A stretch of DNA of 64,000 bases. Source: Polluticoccus soli (GTDB lineage: Bacteria; Bacteroidota; Bacteroidia; Chitinophagales; Chitinophagaceae). The notes below the pieces were generated by a model. That model was not told where the DNA came from. It was given only the letters and a program-made list of their open reading frames with translations, and made no database searches. The DNA is taken from contig NZ_JARJHT010000001.1 of assembly GCF_029269745.1 (NCBI RefSeq), forward strand, positions 1,984,001-2,048,000, given 5' to 3'. Positions within the stretch are counted from its first letter, which is position 1, and every line of letters starts with the position of its first letter. Of this stretch, positions 54,501-63,890 are shown one piece after another. The translations under genes were made by a program, and so were the position numbers.

Positions 54501-56174
54501 ATCGATACGTTTAATGCGGCTCCATCTGGAGGTGGCTTGTCTTATTTATGGAGTTTCCAGGGAAGCAGTAATAAGCCAACTTCTGTAATGACAGTTGAAG
54601 CGTTTACTAACCCAGGCAAATTTGCCGTCACCCTTATCGTGACAGATGCAGCGGGCTGTACGGATACGGCTGTTTCTAACCTGTATATACTTGGGTATGA
54701 TGGGGCCTTCAGCTACGCGCCTCTTACGGGTTGCGAACCTCTGGATGTGAACTTCACACCTTCGATAAATAACATTCCGAATATCATCTGGGATTTCAAT
54801 GATGGTAATACTATGGCAGCTGGTGGAGGAACTGTGACGCACACCTACACCACACCGGGTAGTTATGTACCTAAGATCATTATGACTGATGGGAGTGGCT
54901 GCTCGAGTGCCAGTCTCGGTAAGGATACGATAAAGGTGGATGGTGCTAAAGCCGACTTCTATCATTCGCCGGCGTGTGAAGGGTACAAAGTAACATTTAC
55001 CGATACGTCAACGGGCTTTTTCAAGCCGATCATTAACTGGGCATGGAAATTCCACTCTGGCCAAACCGGGTCGGCAAAAACAGCTACTCATTATTATCCA
55101 GCTCCAGGTACCTATTCTGTACAACTTATAGTGACTAACGGCAATGGCTGTAAAGACACCTTAATACGTGATATCGATGTTCATGAGCTGCCAACGATTA
55201 GTGCTGGTAACGACACCGTGATATGCTTGAATGATGCAGCGCAACTAATGGGTTCAGGCGGTATTTCTTATGTATGGTCACCGGCCAGTAGCCTGAGCTG
55301 CACCACCTGTCCTAATCCCTTGGCTTCACCAACTGATGCTACTATTTATATGGTGATCGGTACTGATGCCAATAAGTGTAGCGATACAGATCGGGTTGTG
55401 GTAGCACTGAAGTATAAAGTAGAAGGAACGATAGGTGAAGGCGATGAGATATGCCTGGACGAAAGCATCATGCTAACTGCAGGCGGGGGACGCACCTACC
55501 AATGGTCGCCAGCAGATGTGCTGGATGACAGCAAGCTGTCCAATCCGACAGCCAAGCCCCGTAATAACACCAAGTTCATGGTCATATCCAAAGAAGGCAG
55601 CTGTATCCCTGATACCAACTATGTAGACATCGTCGTACACCCGAAACCCACGATACAGGCAACAGGTGATGCCACGATCATTGCCGGTAAGGATGCTCCT
55701 TTGAACGCCGCAGGTGAACTGATCAAGAAGTTCTCATGGTCGCCTACTGGTACACTTGATTGTGATGACTGTCCGAACCCAATATCAAAACCAATTCGTA
55801 CAACTGTATATACCGTAACCGGTACTACCGAGTTTGGCTGCCAGGATTCTGATCAAGTGACCATCGTGGTTCTTTGTGATCAGAGCCAGCTGTTCATACC
55901 TAATACCTTTACACCAAACGGAGATGGGCAGAACGATGTGTTCTATCCGCGCGGGGAAGGGTTTGATAAGTTAAGGTCTATCAGGATCTTTAATCGCTGG
56001 GGCGAGATAGTCTACGAAAGGAAAGGCTTTGCCCTGAATGAAAAGGTTAGCGGTTGGGATGGTACATTCAAAGGAAAGCAGCTACCGCCTGATGTATTCA
56101 TGTACCTGATAGAAGCAGACTGCGATAACGGCGACGTGATCCAATGGAAAGGCGACATAACACTGATCAGATAA
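51507..56174 (+). CDS. Giant PKD-repeat surface protein with T9SS type B (gliding-motility-associated) C-terminal domain
   Basis: A 1555-residue secreted protein. Start chosen at 51507, where a signal peptide begins (MPNLRNLLTAVVLLTSFQVFSQ). I count about fourteen PKD-like repeats, each beginning like FTxxPxxGCxPLxVxF and containing a W-x-F-G-D-G-type turn, followed by two or three related beta-domains (about 1240-1450). The C-terminal 90 residues, NTFTPNGDGQNDVF to WKGDITLIR, are the type B sorting domain used by SprB-like adhesins. Repeats are Cys-paired and Thr-rich. The SprF-like gene starts 18 nt downstream. A gliding adhesin or surface adhesin role is a strong inference. Confidence 0.92.
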   Translation: MPNLRNLLTAVVLLTSFQVFSQVPTASFTYTMIPASGCPPVQVVFSAGTGSAYGNPTSFNWIGIPNAGTTNPNPSRTYLGAGTYTVTLVVANASGQSQPVTKTITVHDTPTVAFTASPVTGCPPLNVTLNSAGTNLGAPGAGTFTWISSPGIASGATTNIVFPTGSYDVTLQVTNSKGCMRSLKKNAYINVSPKPEVDFTASATQFCDAPTPNINFTSSIQQTTTGPYTYSWNLGQAPNQFQTTQNATKIYGPPKPGSYPVTLVLTDANGCKDTMTKPSYINILDVQANFTGPSSACILTPVTFTSNNSPSSSICDWYYGPGETPDIGVQPSVIHTFVTSGTKQVMLVAKYGPCSDTEYRSITINPQPTINFTYAPNPPCPPPTTLTFTGTGATSYQWNFGTGTGIQATGNGVTHTYNTCGFYTPTLIATDANGCKDTLEKTEFVQVYCGEYKIKTAKEPEGCAPLTVNFSSTSSKWRYVPFYDISMPYVSPPVQYEWKFGVPLSPTSNAATPTYTYTTAGVYQATLKITTASGCIFYDTLEVRVGVPPDAKFMVDTVVCANADLKFFNQTTVPGFNGGIIEYEWIFGDDKGFTYVSNPTYKYDTAGVFCARLIAKYNGCPDTFIRCNIRVDSPVAKAQVVLNCANRLTVGFTNKSYGFTSHTWYFGDGPTSTSTQLHPTHVYPGYGTYNWKLVTFNSTSGCTDTAEGTLYLMKPDVVLTVSDSTICKNETARFNAVFINPSVSSGSYKWYLNNVLVDKDSAVNYTHLFPNEGYHTMMVVMTDQMGCPDTGKKTNWMLVSKPAVNFVASPLLGCVPLTVTFTDNSVQVPAPAAPLLGAALSSRRWEFASPSLTPGITVPGATTSYTYQVAGTYDVKVVVTDASGCKDSMTRVGYINAHKPDANFTADDTAACLNQTITFTNNTGTAVSAKWYFGDGDSSLVMSPTHGYKQPGVYTVTMIATDAYGCKDTIIKANHIGITKPNAVFTISPDSVAVCPPLIDTFNAAPSGGGLSYLWSFQGSSNKPTSVMTVEAFTNPGKFAVTLIVTDAAGCTDTAVSNLYILGYDGAFSYAPLTGCEPLDVNFTPSINNIPNIIWDFNDGNTMAAGGGTVTHTYTTPGSYVPKIIMTDGSGCSSASLGKDTIKVDGAKADFYHSPACEGYKVTFTDTSTGFFKPIINWAWKFHSGQTGSAKTATHYYPAPGTYSVQLIVTNGNGCKDTLIRDIDVHELPTISAGNDTVICLNDAAQLMGSGGISYVWSPASSLSCTTCPNPLASPTDATIYMVIGTDANKCSDTDRVVVALKYKVEGTIGEGDEICLDESIMLTAGGGRTYQWSPADVLDDSKLSNPTAKPRNNTKFMVISKEGSCIPDTNYVDIVVHPKPTIQATGDATIIAGKDAPLNAAGELIKKFSWSPTGTLDCDDCPNPISKPIRTTVYTVTGTTEFGCQDSDQVTIVVLCDQSQLFIPNTFTPNGDGQNDVFYPRGEGFDKLRSIRIFNRWGEIVYERKGFALNEKVSGWDGTFKGKQLPPDVFMYLIEADCDNGDVIQWKGDITLIR

Positions 56175-56192
56175 CAGTTCAATTGTAAAACG

Positions 56193-57248
56193 ATGATCAA
56201 ACGAATATTGAAGAAGGCTGCATTTGCAATTGCCGCTGTTGCTATGTCTGGTGCAGGCTTTGCGCAAGACATACACTTCTCGCAATTCTATAAGACCTCT
56301 ATACTGCGTAACCCTGCGCTTACTGGTGTGTTCTCAGGCGACTACAAGGTAGGTGCTTCGTTCAGGAGCCAATGGAATGCTGTGAGCAATAAAGCCTACC
56401 AAACAGGCATGGTATCTGCTGAAACTCGGTTCCCGGTCAATGACCGAATCAACGACTTTGTGAGCGTGGGTCTGCTGTCGTACTACGATAGGGCGGGCAG
56501 TGTAGGCCTGCAGACATTGACTGCTTACCCCGCTATCAACTATAACAAGTCGCTGGAGGATGAGAACAGCTCGTTCCTGTCAGTTGGCTTTACTGGTGGG
56601 TACATCCAGCGCAACTTTGATGTGACCAAGATAACGGTGGACAACCAGTACCAGGGTGGTCAGTTCAATGCTGCCAATGGTACGGGTGAGAATATACCCA
56701 GCCAGCAGGTGACCATGTGGGATCTGGGTGCTGGCGTTACCTTTAGCAGTAACAGTAGCGGCGCTGACAATGCTACTACATATTATATTGGCGTTAGTGG
56801 TTACCACTTCACCAAGCCGCGCAACTCCTTCTTCGGCAATAACGACATCAACCTGAACGTGCGCTGGAATGGTACTGCCGGCATGAGCATGAAACTGAAT
56901 GAAGACTATGGGGTGCAGTTCCACGCCAACTACAGCAAGCAGAGCAGCTATTCAGAATTGCTGGCCGGCGGTTTGATCAACTGGAACAAGCCCAATATCG
57001 CAACCGAAGGCGTCCTGTTCTCACTGGGTTTTGGTGCCTTCTACCGATTGGGTGATGCCATTATACCGGTTGCCGAAGTGAAGTATAAGGACTTCTCCAT
57101 CAGTGCAAGCTATGATATGAATGTGTCTAAGTTCAAAGCGGCTACCAACCTGCGTGGGGGCATGGAGCTGTCGCTGTTTAAGACCGGTTTGTTCAACAAC
57201 CCGAACATGCAGAAGAGCCGCACTATCTGTCCGCATTCATTCTGGTAG
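56193..57248 (+). CDS. PorP/SprF family outer-membrane protein (type IX secretion partner)
   Basis: A 351-residue outer-membrane barrel. The signal peptide ends GAGFAQ near residue 25. The N-terminal IHFSQFYKTSILRNPALTGVFSGDYKVGASFRSQW is the typical PorP/SprF signature. In Flavobacterium johnsoniae sprF lies directly downstream of sprB and is required to deliver that adhesin to the surface. Here the same order occurs with an 18-nt gap. It is therefore likely the dedicated partner of the preceding giant protein. A strong terminator follows. Confidence 0.92.
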   Translation: MIKRILKKAAFAIAAVAMSGAGFAQDIHFSQFYKTSILRNPALTGVFSGDYKVGASFRSQWNAVSNKAYQTGMVSAETRFPVNDRINDFVSVGLLSYYDRAGSVGLQTLTAYPAINYNKSLEDENSSFLSVGFTGGYIQRNFDVTKITVDNQYQGGQFNAANGTGENIPSQQVTMWDLGAGVTFSSNSSGADNATTYYIGVSGYHFTKPRNSFFGNNDINLNVRWNGTAGMSMKLNEDYGVQFHANYSKQSSYSELLAGGLINWNKPNIATEGVLFSLGFGAFYRLGDAIIPVAEVKYKDFSISASYDMNVSKFKAATNLRGGMELSLFKTGLFNNPNMQKSRTICPHSFW

Positions 57249-57264
57249 CAGATACCAACATCAT

Positions 57265-57307
57265 AAAATGAAAAGCGTCCCGAATTGTTCGGGACGCTTT
57301 TCATTTT
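57265..57307. terminator. Bidirectional rho-independent terminator with 20-bp perfect stem
   Basis: Two 20-nt arms (57265-57284 and 57288-57307), GC core AGCGTCCCGAA / TTCGGGACGCT, TTG loop and AAAATG/CATTTT outer ends, between the SprF-like gene and convergent groL. Confidence 0.95.
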
Positions 57308-57322
57308 CTATATGGTTGTTGA

Positions 57323-58975
<1,653 letters not shown>

Positions 58976-59033
58976 TTATTAGTATTTGATGACAATTGTT
59001 GTTCCCGCATGTGCGGGATTGTCCGGGTGAAGA

Positions 59034-59315
59034 TTAAACTACAGCTAGGATATCGCTTTCGCGCATGATCAGGTAGTCAGCGCCTTCCAGGCTGATCTCA
59101 GTACCTGCATATTTACCATACAGTACAGTGTCGCCCGATTTTACGGTCATTGGTTCATCTTTTTTACCAGGACCTGCAGCTACTACGATGCCGCGTTGTG
59201 GTTTTTCTTTTGCTGTATCAGGGATGATGATGCCGCCTGCAGTTTTTTCTTCCGCAGCAGCTGGTTTAACGATCACCCTGTCGTGAAGTGGGGTAATGTT
59301 TACATTGTTTGCCAT
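59034..59315 (-). CDS. groS: Co-chaperonin GroES (10 kDa)
   Basis: A 93-residue GroES subunit. The lid protein begins [31 protein letters not shown], where the Gly-Gly-Ile-Ile-Ile mobile loop binds GroEL, and continues with VAAGPG and [11 protein letters not shown]. First gene of groSL, so the promoter must lie in 59316-59420. I see no consensus TTTG/TAnnTTTG or CIRCE there, which suggests a different sigma factor or a diverged promoter. Confidence 0.97.
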   Translation of the reverse strand: MANNVNITPLHDRVIVKPAAAEEKTAGGIIIPDTAKEKPQRGIVVAAGPGKKDEPMTVKSGDTVLYGKYAGTEISLEGADYLIMRESDILAVV

Positions 59316-59492
59316 AGACTCGATTATTTAAAGATTTAGATTGAGTGTTTGTATCTCCCTCTGCATCATGTTTTATGCCATAGCCGGGAGGGGGCACGAA
59401 GTTCAGTCATTTTTGCAGAAAAACAATCAAAGCTGCCGTGCGGAGCGGGTTTCATGTCGGCCAAATTTGCAGGGACTTGACAATTTTTTCAC

Positions 59493-59523
59493 TTTGCTGT
59501 CAGTTGGCGGGCGGCTATCTTTG
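59493..59523 (+). promoter_or_regulatory. Bacteroidota-type promoter for the peroxiredoxin
   Basis: TTTG (59493-59496), 19 nt, TATCTTTG (59516-59523), 17 nt before the start codon. Confidence 0.78.
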
Positions 59524-59540
59524 CTGTCAAATACTGGAAA

Positions 59541-60011
59541 ATGCCAATACAAGCCGGCCAGCAGGCCCCCGATTTTACACTGCGCGATACTGAAAAGAAT
59601 AAGGTGACCCTGAGCGAGCATAAGGGTAAGAACGTGGTGCTCCTGTTCTTCCCCCTGGCTTTTACAGGCGTGTGCACCAAAGAGTTGTGCTCGGTGCGCG
59701 ACAACCTGTCGGTATATAACGGACTGAACGCCACAGTATATGGCATTTCGGTAGACTCGCTGCAGGCGCTGAACCGCTTCAAGGCCGACCAAAGCCTGAA
59801 CTTCGACCTGCTGAGCGATTTTAATAAAGAGGCGTCTACTGCTTTCGATTCTATCTACGAGGTATTCTCTAACGACCAGCGCGGGGTGTCTAAGCGTTCT
59901 GCCTTTGTTATTGACGGCGAAGGGGTGGTGCGCTATGCCGAGGTGCTGGAAAATGCCGGCGAGCTGCCCAACTTCGATGCGATACATGCTACGCTGCAGT
60001 CGCTGAACTAG
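59541..60011 (+). CDS. Peroxiredoxin (AhpC/TSA family, Prx5/AhpE-like)
   Basis: A 156-residue thiol peroxidase that reduces hydroperoxides. The active-site block is PLAFTGVCTKELC, with the peroxidatic Cys45 after Thr and a second Cys50 five residues on, a candidate resolving residue. The N-terminal GQQAPDFTL and the FVIDGEGVVRYA strand are typical. No signal peptide is present, so it is cytoplasmic. It is monocistronic with its own promoter, and the intergenic repeat-rich region starts after it. Confidence 0.9.
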   Translation: MPIQAGQQAPDFTLRDTEKNKVTLSEHKGKNVVLLFFPLAFTGVCTKELCSVRDNLSVYNGLNATVYGISVDSLQALNRFKADQSLNFDLLSDFNKEASTAFDSIYEVFSNDQRGVSKRSAFVIDGEGVVRYAEVLENAGELPNFDAIHATLQSLN

Positions 60012-60047
60012 ACTCCCCTCCTGATTTTCCCTTAATACCCCTCCCGG

Positions 60048-60070
60048 CCTCCCCTTAAAAAAAGGGGAGG
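60048..60070. repeat. C-rich/G-rich foldback stem downstream of the peroxiredoxin
   Basis: CCTCCCCTT and AAGGGGAGG pair across a five-A loop; a second, smaller TCCCCT/AGGGGA stem lies at about 60178-60191. Neither has a T-tail. They resemble the arms of the foldback repeats at 11254 and 13568. Confidence 0.5.
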
Positions 60071-60236
60071 TGACCTGTGGTTTGAAATAGCGGGTAATTT
60101 TCATGTGATAGTGTTTTAGGCTATTGCAAGGGATTGTATTGTTGCAGATTGTTGGTCTGGGTGTTGGTTTTACCCCTGTCCCCTAAAGGGGAACCATAGA
60201 TTGGGCTATTCCTACTATTTATTGTCATTCTTTTCA

Positions 60237-60672
60237 TGTGTTGATAGCTTTTGTTGTCGGTTTTGTCATGGATTTTGTTTTCCTGTGCCCTTGTTTGAAC
60301 GAAGGGGTTGAAAAACAAGGGGTTGCGGGAATGGGGTGTCTCATGGCTTGTTGTTTTTGTTGCTGAGGTTGCATGTTTTGTTGCCGTTCTGATACGGTTC
60401 TACACTGAGAACAAACAAAGCGGAACAATTTGTCGCCCAATCCAACCTGTCATTTCGAACGGCGTGAGCGATAGCGAGCAGAGAGAGAACTTTTCTCACC
60501 GAAGGTAAATCTCCTGAGGTGCGGCGATGTGGCTTGTTGCAAGTGCTCGGGAGATCTCTCCTACGTCGAGATGACGGCCTTGATTTATTGGAAAGATGGA
60601 ATATGATACTTGGAGTGCTTTTCATCTGATAGGGTTTTATTAATAGCAAATATACTATATTTTATTGATTTT
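60237..60672 (-). repeat. Intergenic repeat element, copy B, interrupted by a MITE-like insertion
   Basis: It aligns with the 10940-11240 element from TTGATAGCTTTTGTTG (60241) to CAAATATACTATATTTTATTG (60647-60667). The alignment breaks at about 60445 and resumes at about 60578 around a 132-bp inverted-repeat element. Without the insert it is roughly 300 bp, the same as copy A. Its reverse strand carries TATATTTG near its right end. No complete gene is supported. It fills most of the 60012-60716 gap. Confidence 0.6.
60446..60577. mobile_element. MITE-like inverted-repeat element inserted in repeat B
   Basis: Ends CTGTCATTTCGA and TCGAGATGACGG are imperfect terminal inverted repeats (10 of 12 bases pair). 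Inside are shorter GAGAGA/TCTCTC and GAACTT...-type arms. No coding frame spans it. Elements with a GTCATTTCGA...TCGAAATGAC outline occur repeatedly in Bacteroidota genomes, as I recall. It is non-autonomous, and a helper transposase is not in the window. Confidence 0.6.
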
Positions 60673-60716
60673 CTTCGACCTGATATTTGGAATGCTATTA
60701 TAATTAACTTTAGCAT

Positions 60717-61661
60717 ATGACTACAAAGTACAGGATAGCAATATTGGGTATAGGTGGCGTTGGCGGTTTTATCGGCGGCAGGCTGGCTGCATGTTATAGT
60801 GGCGGCGGGGCTGTAGAGGTGGTATTTATTGCCCGGGGAGAAAACCTGGAAGCCATTAAGAAAAACGGCTTGCAGTTAACAACGGCGTATGGTGAGGATA
60901 CTGTTCATCCGGATATCGTTACCGACAATGCGAATGAGATCGGTCCTATAGACCTGTTGATATGCTGCACCAAAACCTATGGACTGGAGGAGAGCCTGGC
61001 TGCAGTAAAGAACGCTGTTACAGAAAACACGGTGATCCTGCCATTGCTGAATGGTGTAGACAACGCGGAGCGGGTAGCCGCTATTTTTCCGCAGGCCAAG
61101 GTGCTGCACGGCCTTATTTATATAGTGTCCAAACTAGTAGCGCCGGGTGTGGTGCAGCAAAAGGGCGAGTTTCATGCGGTACATACGGGAAGTGATTCGA
61201 TCCCCGCCGGTGAGCTCGGTTTCATCCACGAAGTTTTGGACCAGGCTGGTATCAACCATGTACCTGAGAAAAACATCGTTGAGAAAATATGGTCGAAGTT
61301 CTCTTTCATCTCGCCGGTTGCCAGTTATACTTCTGCCTACAATATCAGCATAGGCCAGATACTGGAAGATACCGCACATAGTCATGCCGTAACACAGTTG
61401 ATGAACGAAGTGATAGCGTTGGCGGGAAGCACCGGCATTCAATTGCCCGCCGACACAGTAGCCAAGAACTTTGAGGTGATGAGCAAGCTGCCTTACGAAG
61501 CTACCTCTTCTATGCAGGCAGATTTTGCAGCCGGGCGTAAAACGGAACTGGAAAAGTTAACTGGCTATGTAGTGAAACAGGCGGCTGCACATGGGTTGAT
61601 ATTGTCCGGTTATGCTGTGCCATATGGCTTGTTGCAAAATGTTGCGGGTAAGCAAGACTAA
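60717..61661 (+). CDS. panE: Ketopantoate reductase family protein (PanE/ApbA)
   Basis: The 314-residue protein has the NADPH-binding GIGGVGGFIGG at 11-21, LLICCTKTYGLEESL, LNGVDN, and the catalytic-Lys region EKIWSKFSFISP near 186 with the ELEKLTGYVVKQA helix near 280. PanE reduces 2-dehydropantoate to pantoate in CoA synthesis. Members of this family can also reduce other 2-oxoacids, so the pathway role is a family-level inference. It stands alone after a repeat-rich gap. Confidence 0.88.
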   Translation: MTTKYRIAILGIGGVGGFIGGRLAACYSGGGAVEVVFIARGENLEAIKKNGLQLTTAYGEDTVHPDIVTDNANEIGPIDLLICCTKTYGLEESLAAVKNAVTENTVILPLLNGVDNAERVAAIFPQAKVLHGLIYIVSKLVAPGVVQQKGEFHAVHTGSDSIPAGELGFIHEVLDQAGINHVPEKNIVEKIWSKFSFISPVASYTSAYNISIGQILEDTAHSHAVTQLMNEVIALAGSTGIQLPADTVAKNFEVMSKLPYEATSSMQADFAAGRKTELEKLTGYVVKQAAAHGLILSGYAVPYGLLQNVAGKQD

Positions 61662-61831
61662 TTCAGGACTTCAGTTTTCGCGGAACCGCAGAAATTGCAA
61701 ATGACTTATTTGTTTTGGCAGTTTTTGCAAGAAATAGCTACGCCTGTGCTCGTCATTGACGGAATATCCTAAACTCTACACAGACGACTTTTTGCGGGAG
61801 ATGTAACTTTATCAGACCTAAAAATCTGCTG

Positions 61832-62365
61832 ATGAGATACTTTGTACTTGCAGTGTTTTATTGTTTGCTGATAACCGGATGTAAGAAGGCGGATGAGCCT
61901 GTAGTTCCTACAGGGCCACAGATGCCCGAGCGTACTGAAAAAGGCGCCAATATTTTAGCCTGCAAGGTAAACGGTACGATTCATGTTTACAGAGGTGAGT
62001 TTTCCTGGAATCATCCGGATGGAGTTTCGTTTGGTCAGTATGATGCTGGCGGTTATACATTCATCAAAGCCAACGAGGATAAGAAGTATATTGATAATAT
62101 CGGCATACTGATTTACTCTTTAGATATTGTGGTTGGCAAAGAGTATAAGTTGTTTGACGAAAATTCTGAGGGCGCAGCAGAATATTACCCGGCTGAAGGA
62201 GCTAACGGAAATATCTACCTTACTGAATATGGAGGCGGCGTCGTGAAATTCACTCGCTATGATAGCCTCATTGCAGCTGGGACATTTTCCTTTAATGCGG
62301 GTAAGAGTTCTGGCGAAGAGGTAAAAATAGCCGAGGGCTTTTTTGATATCTCGTTAAAAGAATAA
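61832..62365 (+). CDS. Lipoprotein, paralogue of the next gene
   Basis: A 177-residue lipoprotein (lipobox ITGC, Cys17). After a Pro-rich linker it has NILACKVNGTIHVYRGEFSWN at about 40-60 and a strand-rich body ending GTFSFNAGKSSGEEVKIAEGFFDISL. The same two blocks recur in the downstream gene, so the pair arose by duplication; I cannot name a family with certainty (similar to a Bacteroidota DUF6252-like group). Gap to the next gene is 5 nt. The 170-bp region before it (61662-61831) has no recognised feature. Confidence 0.7.
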   Translation: MRYFVLAVFYCLLITGCKKADEPVVPTGPQMPERTEKGANILACKVNGTIHVYRGEFSWNHPDGVSFGQYDAGGYTFIKANEDKKYIDNIGILIYSLDIVVGKEYKLFDENSEGAAEYYPAEGANGNIYLTEYGGGVVKFTRYDSLIAAGTFSFNAGKSSGEEVKIAEGFFDISLKE

Positions 62366-62370
62366 CAATC

Positions 62371-62886
62371 ATGAAATATTTGCTAGTGATGATGATAAGC
62401 TGCCTTGCGATAACGGGCTGCAAAAAGGATAGTGAGAAAATGCCGAAACCAACTCAATCAGGCAAAAACATACTTGCCTGTGAAGTGAATGGGAAAGTGC
62501 ACATTTATGAGGGTAAGAGATCGTATCTCAATAGTAATGGAGTGGATGCAGCGCGGATAATAACGGGCAACGACGTTTTTATTGAGATTCATGGCGACAA
62601 TGCTGACTATGATGATGATATAGAAATGAGAGTTGTTGTTTACCAGCCCGAACTCAACAAAGAGTATATTTTTTCAAAAGTGGATTCTAAAGACTGGGCT
62701 GAATACTATGTGGGACAAAATAGTGATATCCGCTACAAGACTCAAAACAGTTCAGGCTTTATTAAGTTTAGCCGATTTGATCCGTCATCGGTAGCGGGTA
62801 CGTTCATGTTTACGGGTTATAACCAGCAAGGTGAAAAAGTTGAGATCACTGAAGGATTTTTTGATATTGTTCCGGAGAATCTATAA
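62371..62886 (+). CDS. Lipoprotein, paralogue of the preceding gene
   Basis: A 171-residue lipoprotein (lipobox ITGC, Cys17). NILACEVNGKVHIYEGKRSYLN and GTFMFTGYNQQGEKVEITEGFFDIVP match the previous gene over their whole length at moderate identity. The central portion (VFIEIHGDNADYDDDIEMRV) is acidic. It is cotranscribed with its neighbour by spacing. No function is known. The REP-like repeats start 28 bp after its stop. Confidence 0.7.
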   Translation: MKYLLVMMISCLAITGCKKDSEKMPKPTQSGKNILACEVNGKVHIYEGKRSYLNSNGVDAARIITGNDVFIEIHGDNADYDDDIEMRVVVYQPELNKEYIFSKVDSKDWAEYYVGQNSDIRYKTQNSSGFIKFSRFDPSSVAGTFMFTGYNQQGEKVEITEGFFDIVPENL

Positions 62887-62914
62887 ACCCCAAACGTTTC
62901 AACTGCCGTCGTTC

Positions 62915-62988
62915 ACTGGTTTAAGTGTTAAGCGCAGCGTCACTTAAATCTGAAAAATGGAACGCAGGTCTCTGACCGGCAAATAAGC
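62915..62988 (+). repeat. REP-like palindromic repeat, copy 1 (direct orientation)
   Basis: ACTGGTTTAAGTG...CACTTAAATC forms a stem (TTTAAGTG with CACTTAAA, 13-nt loop), followed by the conserved GGAACGCAGGTCTCTGACCGG. Copy 2 at 63930-64000 matches it at about 90 percent of positions by eye. Confidence 0.8.
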
Positions 62989-63042
62989 AATGCAGCCTCA
63001 TTACCGCGCTACTGCCAGACGAAGTCTTGCGTTTTATTGGAA

Positions 63043-63116
63043 GGATTTAAGTCTCCCTCTGGAAGACTTAAACCAGTAGGGATTTAAGTCTCCCTCTGGA
63101 AGACTTAAACCAGTAG
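63043..63116 (+). repeat. Perfect 37-nt tandem duplication, inverted relative of the REP-like repeat
   Basis: Two identical units (63043-63079 and 63080-63116), each with a hairpin TTTAAGTCT / AGACTTAAA around CCCTCTGGA. The unit's reverse complement starts CTACTGGTTTAAGTCTT, the same ACTGGTTTAAG that opens copies 1 and 2, so these lie in opposite orientation. Confidence 0.85.
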
Positions 63117-63248
63117 GGGCCGTACGAGTTGCTGAGGGAAACCCAAACCAATAGCAAGATCAAGGAGGTAGCCTTGATGCCGCCGAATCGCTATGCAGGA
63201 GACTCGGCGGTGACGTAAGTTGGGACAATGCTAAAGGAGCATTATTTA
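63117..63248. other. Stem-loop-rich noncoding stretch after the REP-like cluster
   Basis: Three further hairpins follow in series: ATCAAGG/CCTTGAT (63159-63178), CCGCCGA/TCGGCGG (63180-63210) and AATGCT/AGCATT (63227-63243). Nothing codes here. The spacing suggests one folded RNA or DNA element continuing from 62915. Confidence 0.5.
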
Positions 63249-63791
63249 TCACTGGCCCCGTGTGGATCGCATTTGCAGAACCATTTTCTGCAATTTGCTA
63301 AGAAATCGTTTTTCTTCTTTAGTCCAGGAATTAATTGAGGGCTTAGTAATTAAAACGCCCGCCTCTTTAAAATTCACATCGTAGCTCGCCCAATACTTAC
63401 TGTCTAATGGGAAAGTGCATAAGTTGTAATCACAGCTTAACAACTTAATTTGAAAGAAAATTTCTTTCGTTTTATAGGTTATTTTTTTTGAAGGCCGTTT
63501 AGACAACAGTTTATCATAGTTAAACTTAACCGATTTGGGCACGACACAATTTTCCTGCGAATCATTGTCTTTATCAAGTGGCAAACCTATTGCAGCTAAA
63601 ATTTTCCGCTCATTAATTGTATCAATAGAATGCAGCTTGTTGTATAACTGATTGAGATCATTGGCGGCATAGTACATGATCACCCAGTGTCCTACCCATA
63701 GATTATTGGCAAAGTCGACCCGAAGAAGATAGTCTGCCTTTGCGTTATGCATGGCCAACAATGACGTCAACAATAAAAACAACTTTTTCAT
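63249..63791 (-). CDS. Exported hypothetical protein between two REP-like copies
   Basis: A 180-residue protein with a signal peptide (MKKLFLLLTSLLAMHNAKA, cut near 19). The mature part has a Lys-rich middle and a final block with LITKPSINSWTKEEKRFLSKLQKMVLQM. It contains three Cys. I recognise no family. Repeat copies lie about 260-330 bp beyond its stop and 140 bp upstream of its start, in direct orientation. A -7 box at 63860 suggests its own promoter. Confidence 0.65.
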   Translation of the reverse strand: MKKLFLLLTSLLAMHNAKADYLLRVDFANNLWVGHWVIMYYAANDLNQLYNKLHSIDTINERKILAAIGLPLDKDNDSQENCVVPKSVKFNYDKLLSKRPSKKITYKTKEIFFQIKLLSCDYNLCTFPLDSKYWASYDVNFKEAGVLITKPSINSWTKEEKRFLSKLQKMVLQMRSTRGQ

Positions 63792-63859
63792 ATAATGCTT
63801 TCGTCGCCATTCAAGCGTTCTTTCTGAACGGTTTACTAATTCTAGATGTGCAGACTAAG

Positions 63860-63867
63860 CAAATATA
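63860..63867 (-). promoter_or_regulatory. Candidate -7 box (TATATTTG) for the exported hypothetical gene
   Basis: Reverse-strand TATATTTG, a full TAnnTTTG match, 68 nt before the start codon; no clear -33 TTTG. Confidence 0.4.
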
Positions 63868-63890
63868 CTGGTGAAAATGTACATCGCCAG

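Noticed and set aside
62915-63116. CRISPR array
   Set aside because: Only two adjacent 37-nt units without unique spacers, plus diverged relatives in both orientations; no cas genes. A REP-like explanation fits better.
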